30,984 nucleotides of DNA from JBDHTS01 sp044220535. GTDB lineage: Bacteria > Pseudomonadota > Alphaproteobacteria > Micavibrionales > Micavibrionaceae. A model generated the notes under the pieces. It worked only from the letters and a program-made list of their open reading frames with translations. It was not told where the DNA came from and searched no databases. Positions 24,589-30,984 of the stretch are shown piece after piece (within the stretch, counting starts at the first letter, position 1; each line of letters begins with the position of its first letter). The stretch covers positions 1-30,984 of the forward strand of contig JBGAQU010000022.1 in NCBI GenBank assembly GCA_044220535.1, written 5' to 3'. A program made the translations under genes and the position numbers.

Positions 24589-25189
24589 AAAGCCATTCCA
24601 GCTTGGCGATCACCCGGCCCACGATCCGCGCGCCTTTCAGCGAGGTTACATACGGTTCATAGGTCTTGCCGCTGGCTTGAATCCTGATCTTGGGCGGGCG
24701 GGACTGGGGCAGGATTTCGCAATAGCGCAGGATATGGCCATAGTGGTCGGACAGGATAAAAACCCCCGCCGGGGCTGGCCGGACATCCGATACATCCACC
24801 AATACATACTCGCCAGACTGGAAATCCGGAGCCATGGTGTTGTCGGAAATCGGATAGACACGGATGTTTTCCGGCGCGGCGCGCGTCCCCTGGCTCAGCA
24901 GGGATGCGGGCATAACCCAGCTGCCGGTCTCCTGATGCTTGGACCGATCCTGCAAGGGCTGGATGACATAGCCTGCATCCTTGTTTTTCTTTGCGCCCGT
25001 CATACGCTCGCCATCGACAGGCAAACCGAAAAAGCGGCGCATGGCATGGTATTCGCTGGCTTTGATCTGACGTGTCCCGGCCAAAATCTTGCTGATGGCG
25101 GGCGGCTCCAATCCGATGAACTCCGCCAGCTCAGCCTTTACTTTATCGGGGTGGAGACGGAACTGCGTGTTGAGCCATTTATAATCCAT
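24587..25189 (-). CDS. CI/S24-like repressor lacking the autocleavage dyad
   Basis: A 200-aa protein. I take the ATG at 25189; the frame is open to 25231 but that would overlap the divergent promoter. The N-terminus is a helix-turn-helix (about 13-45, with LAEFIGLEPPAISKILAG). The C-terminal half (about 108-195) has the LexA/CI S24 fold: VYPISDNTMAPDFQSGEYVLVD, then GVFILSDHYGHILRYCEI, then GARIVGRVIAKLEW. The nucleophile Ser of the usual DSM motif is Thr118 here, and the general-base Lys is Arg155, so self-cleavage is not expected. It is a phage-type repressor by family. It likely binds near itself, its divergent XRE neighbour or the 104-aa gene. Confidence 0.8.
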   Translation of the reverse strand: MDYKWLNTQFRLHPDKVKAELAEFIGLEPPAISKILAGTRQIKASEYHAMRRFFGLPVDGERMTGAKKNKDAGYVIQPLQDRSKHQETGSWVMPASLLSQGTRAAPENIRVYPISDNTMAPDFQSGEYVLVDVSDVRPAPAGVFILSDHYGHILRYCEILPQSRPPKIRIQASGKTYEPYVTSLKGARIVGRVIAKLEWL

Positions 25190-25218
25190 AAATATATTAT
25201 CATAAAATTTCGCATTGC

Positions 25219-25248
25219 TTGATATTGTCATTTTGGAAATCTTATGGT
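25219..25248 (+). promoter_or_regulatory. Possible promoter of the XRE gene
   Basis: TTGATA (25219-25224, 5 of 6) and TATGGT (25243-25248, 4 of 6) are 18 bp apart in the 83-bp AT-rich gap between the two divergent regulators. It would give a leader of about 20 nt containing the AAGGA site. Confidence 0.4.
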
Positions 25249-25272
25249 TCTATATTTCTGAAAAGGAAATTC

Positions 25273-25635
25273 ATGGCCCGCTCTAATTCAAACGACCTGA
25301 ATGCTACTATCGGCGCCAATTTACGCGCCCTGCGCGAATTTAATGGCGAAACCCAGGTAACGCTGGCCACCCTGCTCGGCATTACCTTTCAGCAACTGCA
25401 AAAATATGAACGCGGCCAGAACCGCCTGTCGGCGGAACGCCTGCACAGGCTGCGCGAACATTTCAAAGTGCCCTATGATTATTTTTTCCACGGCTATCGC
25501 GGTGAATCCCAAACCGCCATGGATGTCCTGACCGGTGATCCCGCAGCGGTCGAAGCCTTTCGCCTGATCCACAATCATAAAAATGCCGGAACCCGCGAAA
25601 AAATCCTTGAGGTTATTCGTATCCTGACCCGCTGA
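25273..25635 (+). CDS. XRE-family helix-turn-helix regulator
   Basis: A 120-aa protein with AAGGA 7 nt before the ATG at 25273. The Cro/CI-type helix-turn-helix covers about 13-68: IGANLRALREFNGETQVTLA, then LLGITFQQLQKYERGQNRLS. The PYDYFFHG phrase after it is common in small alphaproteobacterial XRE regulators. A C-terminal helical part (EAFRLIHNHKNAGTREKILE) probably dimerises. It is divergent from the CI-like gene, an arrangement like a phage switch, and lies 105 bp upstream of the efflux operon, so either could be a target. Confidence 0.88.
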   Translation: MARSNSNDLNATIGANLRALREFNGETQVTLATLLGITFQQLQKYERGQNRLSAERLHRLREHFKVPYDYFFHGYRGESQTAMDVLTGDPAAVEAFRLIHNHKNAGTREKILEVIRILTR

Positions 25636-25688
25636 TATTCCTGCGAAGGATATATCCCCTTTCCCCCGTACTATATTTACGAACCATT

Positions 25689-25717
25689 TTGACCCTGAAT
25701 TTGTTATATTCAGTCAA
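25689..25717. promoter_or_regulatory. Inverted repeat, possible operator of the efflux operon
   Basis: TTGA-CC-CTGAAT (25689-25700) is mirrored by ATTCAG-TCAA (25708-25717) with a 7-nt AT-rich centre; two unpaired C form a bulge. It lies 24 bp before the macA-like start codon, a usual place for an operator. There is no T-run, so terminator use is unlikely. Confidence 0.4.
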
Positions 25718-25740
25718 AGACTTACCGTATCGGGGACAGC

Positions 25741-26931
25741 ATGAAACAATCGCGCAAAACCTGGATCCTTCCTGTTTTGATCCTGCTGCTGGCGGCGGGG
25801 GGCGGGGTTTATTATTTCAAAACCCAGAAAGCCGGAAAAACCGATCAGGCCGCGGCATCCACCGTCACCGTGACGCGCGGCGATATCGAGGACGCGGTGA
25901 CATCTCAGGGCAAGCTGGAACCCAAGGACTATGTCGATGTCGGAACACAAGTATCGGGCCAGTTGAAAACCCTGCATGTCGCCATCGGCGATACGGTTAA
26001 AAAAGGCGATTTGCTGGCGGAGATCGACCCGCAGGTCTATCAGGCCAAAGTAGAAGCCGACCTTGCCAGCATCCGCACCCTGCAGGCACAGGTGCAGCAG
26101 CAGAACGCCCAGATCGACCTCGCGAAACAGCAGCATCAGCGCAACCTTGATCTTTATAAAGTGAAAGCCATCAGCGAAGATGCGCTGCAGACCACGCAAT
26201 CGCAATTGAAAGTGTCGCAGGCGCAATTGTCGGCATTGCAGGCGCAAATCCAGCAGCAGAAATCCGCGCTGGACGGGGACCGCGCCAATCTCGGCTACAC
26301 CAAAATCTATGCGCCGATGGACGGCACGGTCGTGTCGCAATCCACCAAGCAGGGCCAGACCGTCAATGCCAGCCAGTCCGCGCCCGTGATCGTGCAGCTC
26401 GCCAATCTCGATATCATGACCGTGCGCGCGCAGGTGGCGGAGGCCGATGTGATGCGCCTGAAAACCGGCGTGCAAGTGTATTTCACCACGCTGGGCGGCA
26501 CGCGCAAATGGAACGCGGCCGTGCGTCAGATCCTCCCCACGCCGCAAACCGTCAACGATGTTGTGCTGTATGACGTGCTGGTCGATGTCGACAACACCGA
26601 CCGCCAGCTGATGCAAGGCATGAGCACGCAGATGTTTTTCGTGGTGGCGAAGGCGGATGACGTCCTGACTGTTCCTGTCTCCGCACTGGGCCGCCATCTT
26701 GCAAAACAGGATAATGAAACCGGGCAGGCCTATCGCGTGAAACTTCAGGGGCAATCCGAACCCACGCTCATCCGCGTCGGCCTGATGGACCGTACCAACG
26801 CGGAAGTGAAGTCGGGCCTGAAGGACGGCGATGTACTGACCGTCACTGCGCCATCTGTCAAAAAAGACAATAACCAAAATAACAGCCAGCGCCGCATGGG
26901 TGGCCCTCCGGGCGGAGGACCCCGCCTGTGA
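25741..26931 (+). CDS. MacA-like periplasmic adaptor (membrane fusion protein)
   Basis: A 396-aa adaptor that bridges an ABC transporter to an outer-membrane channel. GGGGA precedes the ATG by about 6 nt. It has an N-terminal membrane anchor (about 8-26), a lipoyl half (VSGQLKTLHVAIGDTVKKGD, about 70-90) and a long Gln-rich coiled-coil hairpin (about 100-185). The second lipoyl half (GYTKIYAPMDGTVVSQSTKQ, about 185-205) and beta-barrel plus membrane-proximal domains follow. The last ~25 residues are Asn/Gly/Pro-rich. Its stop overlaps the GTG of the ATPase gene, so the two are coupled. The substrate is unknown. Confidence 0.92.
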   Translation: MKQSRKTWILPVLILLLAAGGGVYYFKTQKAGKTDQAAASTVTVTRGDIEDAVTSQGKLEPKDYVDVGTQVSGQLKTLHVAIGDTVKKGDLLAEIDPQVYQAKVEADLASIRTLQAQVQQQNAQIDLAKQQHQRNLDLYKVKAISEDALQTTQSQLKVSQAQLSALQAQIQQQKSALDGDRANLGYTKIYAPMDGTVVSQSTKQGQTVNASQSAPVIVQLANLDIMTVRAQVAEADVMRLKTGVQVYFTTLGGTRKWNAAVRQILPTPQTVNDVVLYDVLVDVDNTDRQLMQGMSTQMFFVVAKADDVLTVPVSALGRHLAKQDNETGQAYRVKLQGQSEPTLIRVGLMDRTNAEVKSGLKDGDVLTVTAPSVKKDNNQNNSQRRMGGPPGGGPRL

Positions 26932-27639
26932 GCCAGCCCCTGCTCCATCTCGATGCGATCAGCCGCCATTATCAGAGCGGCGATACGGTCGTGCGCGCGC
27001 TGGACGACGTATCGTTGACCATTCATGACGGCGAATTCGTCGCGATCATGGGGCAATCCGGTTCAGGCAAATCGACATTGATGAACATTATCGGCTGCCT
27101 CGACCGCCCGACAGCGGGGCGGTATCTGGTGAAAGGCCGCGACGTGTCGGATTTCAATCCCGACGATCTTGCGGCCTTGCGGCGTGAAGTCTTCGGTTTT
27201 GTCTTCCAGCGTTACAATCTTCTCGCAACCGCAACCGCGGCGGAGAATGTCGAAATCCCCGCCCTTTATTCCGGCATGAAACGCCGCGACCGGCTGGATC
27301 GCGCGCATGAATTGCTCGGCAATCTTGGCCTCGCCGAGCGTGCGGACCACAGGCCGTCGCAATTGTCCGGCGGGCAGCAGCAGCGCGTCGCCATCGCCCG
27401 CGCATTGATGAACGACCCGCCCGTCATTCTGGCCGATGAACCGACAGGCGCGCTGGACAGCCGGTCGGGCGAGGATGTGATGAATCTTTTGAAAACCCTG
27501 CATGCATCGGGCCGAACGATCATCCTTATTACGCATGATGAAAAAGTCGCGATGCACGCGCATAGGATTGTGCGAATACAGGATGGAAAGATTTTAAAGG
27601 ACATCTATCTTCTCCCTCTGCGGGAAAATAAAAGGGGGT

Positions 27640-27662
<23 letters not shown>
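26928..27662 (+). CDS. MacB-like ABC transporter ATP-binding protein
   Basis: A 244-aa ATPase starting at GTG 26928 with GGAGG 9 nt upstream and overlapping the adaptor stop. Walker A GQSGSGKST (42-50), Q-loop Gln94, signature LSGGQQQRVAIARAL (146-160), Walker B VILADEPTGALD (167-178) and switch His203 are all present, as in MacB/LolD proteins. Homology ends near residue 222 (RIQDGKI). The last ~20 residues (YLLPLRENKRGYGGQDQP) read like translated repeat DNA. In MacB the permease is fused after this point; here the permease frame is separate and out of phase. Confidence 0.92.
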
Positions 27663-28909
<1,247 letters not shown>

Positions 28910-28936
28910 GGTTTTAAAAGGATTTTGGAGTTTTCA

Positions 28937-30583
28937 ATGAAGAAGATACTGACCGGTTCCCTGATCTGCGCGCTTCTGACCGGCTGTTCCCTGATCCCGG
29001 ATTTTAAAAAGCCGGACGTCGAAACCCCGCCGGCCTGGAAAGCCGCCGACGCCACGGCCCCCGCCGACCAGAAAGTCGCGCCGGACTGGTGGACCGCCTT
29101 CGGCAGCACCGAACTGAACGGCTTCATGACCCAGGCGCTGGACCAGAACAACGATCTGCGCGCCGCGCTGGCCCGTATCGAACAGGCGCGCGCCAATGCC
29201 CGCATCGCGGGCGCGACGCTGATGCCCAGCGTGTCCGGCAATGCTGGTTTAGATTTGACCCGCAGTAAAGGCGGACGCCGCGGCAGCAGCAGCTTTGTAA
29301 CCGGCGGCTCCAGCATCGTCAGCGGCGGCGGCACTGGTGATAAAGCAACCTATAACCGCAGCGCCGATGCCGGTGTCGTCGTTTCCTATGAAGTCGACCT
29401 GTTCGGCGGCAACCGCGCCTCCGTCGCGGCGGCGGAAGCCGGCGTAGAGGGGAGCATTTATGATCAGCAGGCCCTTGCCCTCACCACGATGGGCGACGTT
29501 GCCGGCACATATTTCCTGACGCTGAACCTGCGTGAACGCGTTAAGATCGCAGAACAGAATTTGAAAAACGCTCAGGAAGTCTTACGCATCGTCGATGCAC
29601 GCTTTAATGCAGGCGCATCCTCCGCCCTGGAAGTCGCACAACAGAAAACCGTGCTGGCCAGCAACCAGGCCGCTTTGTCCACGCTGAAGGCACAGGAAAC
29701 CAACGCTGAAAACGCGCTGGCCGTTCTGGTCGGCAAACCGCCGCAGACCATCGAAATCAAATCCGACTCCCTCAAAGACCTGACCGTTCCCGGCCTTGCC
29801 CCGACGCAGCCGTCAACCCTGCTGGAACGCCGCCCGGATATCCGCAGTGCCGAAGCCTCCCTGGTCGCCGCCAACGCCAATATCGGCGTGGCGCGCGCGG
29901 CCTTCATGCCAAAGCTGGATCTCGGCGCGGGCCTGTCTTTCGCCTTCAATCCATTGACCGCGCCTTTGACGACGGTGGTCAGCGGCTCATCCAGCCTTCT
30001 GGCGCCGATTTTCACAGGCGGTTCGCTGGAAGGACAACTGGATCTTGCGAAAGCACGTCAGGCTGAGCTGGTTGAAAACTACCGCAAGACAGTGTTGGTT
30101 TCTTTCCAGGAAACCGAAGATGCACTGACCGCGACACGCGCGGGCCGCGAGCGGGAGACGGCATTGAAAGAATCCGTCACGCAGGCGCAGCGTTCCTATG
30201 ATCTGTCGCGCCAGTTGTACAATTCCGGCGCGGTCGATTTTCAGACCCTTCTGAACGCGCAGGCCAGCCTGTTGTCGGCGGAGGATAATTACGCCGCCGT
30301 GCGTCTGGAGATGCTGCAGGCTTCGATCAATCTGTACAAAGCCCTCGGCGGCGGCTGGCAAACCAAAACGGCCATAACGGCGGCCAATGCCGCCAATACA
30401 GGTCCGGCCGTTCCCGCTTTGCCAGCTGCACCGGTAAAGGCCGAACCCATCGCCACAACACCTTCAGGCCCCGCGCCACTGACCATCACCACCGAGCCGG
30501 TAGCGCCTAAAGCGCCGGTTGCCGCACCAACGGCACAGCCCGCCAAGTCCGCGCCTGGATGGCCGAGACCGTTTAGCAGGTAG
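28937..30583 (+). CDS. NodT-family outer-membrane efflux lipoprotein
   Basis: A 548-aa TolC-like channel. The ATG at 28937 has GGAG 6 nt upstream; a TTG at 28925 is also in frame. The signal ends in lipobox LLTGC with Cys17, followed by Ser, which favours the outer membrane. Family motifs include PDWWTAFGSTELN, ALARIEQARANARIA, SYEVDLFGGNRAS, LLERRPDIRSAEASLVAANA and NIGVARAAFMPKLDL. Two OEP repeats cover about 60-270 and 280-480. A Pro/Ala/Thr-rich tail of about 70 residues is extra. It lies 27 bp after the permease and completes a tripartite exporter with the MacA- and MacB-like proteins. Confidence 0.93.
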   Translation: MKKILTGSLICALLTGCSLIPDFKKPDVETPPAWKAADATAPADQKVAPDWWTAFGSTELNGFMTQALDQNNDLRAALARIEQARANARIAGATLMPSVSGNAGLDLTRSKGGRRGSSSFVTGGSSIVSGGGTGDKATYNRSADAGVVVSYEVDLFGGNRASVAAAEAGVEGSIYDQQALALTTMGDVAGTYFLTLNLRERVKIAEQNLKNAQEVLRIVDARFNAGASSALEVAQQKTVLASNQAALSTLKAQETNAENALAVLVGKPPQTIEIKSDSLKDLTVPGLAPTQPSTLLERRPDIRSAEASLVAANANIGVARAAFMPKLDLGAGLSFAFNPLTAPLTTVVSGSSSLLAPIFTGGSLEGQLDLAKARQAELVENYRKTVLVSFQETEDALTATRAGRERETALKESVTQAQRSYDLSRQLYNSGAVDFQTLLNAQASLLSAEDNYAAVRLEMLQASINLYKALGGGWQTKTAITAANAANTGPAVPALPAAPVKAEPIATTPSGPAPLTITTEPVAPKAPVAAPTAQPAKSAPGWPRPFSR

Positions 30584-30619
30584 AGTGGCTAGTTTAGTCC
30601 TGACCCGTAAAAATTCTAA

Positions 30620-30651
30620 TTGACATCTTATTCAAGTTATAGGAATATTAT
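30620..30651 (+). promoter_or_regulatory. Possible promoter just before a terminator
   Basis: A perfect TTGACA (30620-30625) is followed by the AT-rich TATTAT (30646-30651) after 20 bp, or a poorer hexamer at 17 bp. It could serve the peptidoglycan-binding gene at 30718, but a terminator-like hairpin lies between them. Confidence 0.35.
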
Positions 30652-30658
30652 CTTACAC

Positions 30659-30698
30659 AAGCCACGAGTGCGCCCGCACTTGTGGCTTTTTTGTTTTT
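30659..30698 (+). terminator. Rho-independent terminator
   Basis: AAGCCACGAGTGCG (30659-30672) pairs with CGCACTTGTGGCTT (30675-30688) with one G-T pair and a 2-nt loop, followed by TTTT, G and five T. It ends the efflux operon 75 bp after its last stop codon, or acts as an attenuator for the next gene. Confidence 0.85.
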
Positions 30699-30717
30699 CA
30701 ACAGATCGAGATTTCCA

Positions 30718-30984
30718 ATGACAATCAAGCTCAGCAAACCCTTTACGGCCAATAACGCCGTCGATGAATTCGATGTCAGGCAAATGAAAGGCGTTTTAAA
30801 CCGCCTTGGCTATTACCAGCCCTATGAAAAGACGGGTATCACCGGTATCCCCGATACAGGTGTATTCGCCGCCCTCAAAGCTTTTCAAAAAGACCATGGC
30901 CTGCCCTCCACCGGCATGGCCAAACCAGGCGATAAGACAATAGAAACCCTAAACGCCGAAGCAGGTAAAACGCCGGAAGGATTC
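30718..30984 (+). CDS. Peptidoglycan-binding-domain protein (partial, cut by window end)
   Basis: The first 89 residues are present; the gene runs off the window. Residues ~15-80 match a PG_binding_1 repeat: VRQMKGVLNRLGYYQPYEKTG, then DTGVFAALKAFQKDHGLPST, then GMAKPGD. This three-helix fold binds peptidoglycan, usually beside a hydrolase or transpeptidase domain further on. There is no signal peptide at the N-terminus as read from the ATG at 30718. No strong ribosome binding site is visible (GAG about 10 nt upstream). Confidence 0.8.
   Translation, partial: MTIKLSKPFTANNAVDEFDVRQMKGVLNRLGYYQPYEKTGITGIPDTGVFAALKAFQKDHGLPSTGMAKPGDKTIETLNAEAGKTPEGF

Noticed and set aside
25714..26877. 387-codon open frame on the minus strand opposite the MacA-like gene
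   Set aside because: It lies antisense to a gene with clear domains, has His/Arg/Gly-rich shadow composition and no family motif.

Overview
The window looks like chromosomal DNA of an alphaproteobacterium. The best evidence is the gene order pyrB - plsY - dprA - topA - rnr - rpmG, a conserved alphaproteobacterial run. The short L33, the ResA-free core genes and the repeat types also fit, and a Rhodospirillales/Micavibrio-like lineage is my inference only. No tRNA, rRNA or CRISPR array was seen.

Region 1 (1-10046, minus strand) is one long apparent operon for a type IVb-like pilus or type II-like secretion machine. In transcription order it encodes a stand-alone response regulator, a lipoprotein secretin, a periplasmic Ig-like protein with a PilP-like C-terminus, a GspE/PilQ-type ATPase, a GspF/PilR-type platform protein, two unrecognised single-pass membrane proteins and two prepilin-like proteins. 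It ends near a 12-bp inverted repeat at 1-42. A divergent A24 prepilin peptidase lies at 10320.

Region 2 (10320-19375, mostly plus) holds the prepilin peptidase, a CaiB/BaiF CoA-transferase and pyrB joined by ATGA overlaps. It continues with an unrecognised 262-aa gene where pyrC is usually found, then plsY and dprA (ATGA overlap), a small TPR protein, a convergent DedA protein and topA (probably a TTG start).

Region 3 (19376-20114) is an AT-rich island with a 50-aa ORF behind a near-consensus promoter and strong ribosome binding site. It is followed by rnr and, 20 bp later, a highly diverged RNase R paralogue that has lost all four catalytic aspartates and carries one in-frame TAA. Then come rpmG and a clear terminator.

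Region 4 (24204-25635) is a small regulatory block: a helical hypothetical gene, a CI/S24-like repressor without its catalytic dyad, and a divergent XRE regulator. Region 5 (25741-30583) is a MacA-MacB-TolC-like tripartite efflux operon. Its MacB half is split into ATPase and permease, and the junction carries a hairpin repeat and an apparent one-base frameshift. The window ends inside a peptidoglycan-binding-domain gene.

The most unusual items are the catalytically dead RNase R twin, the frameshifted MacB permease, the Ig/PilP fusion with Glu5-less pilins, and the promoter-driven 50-aa ORF.
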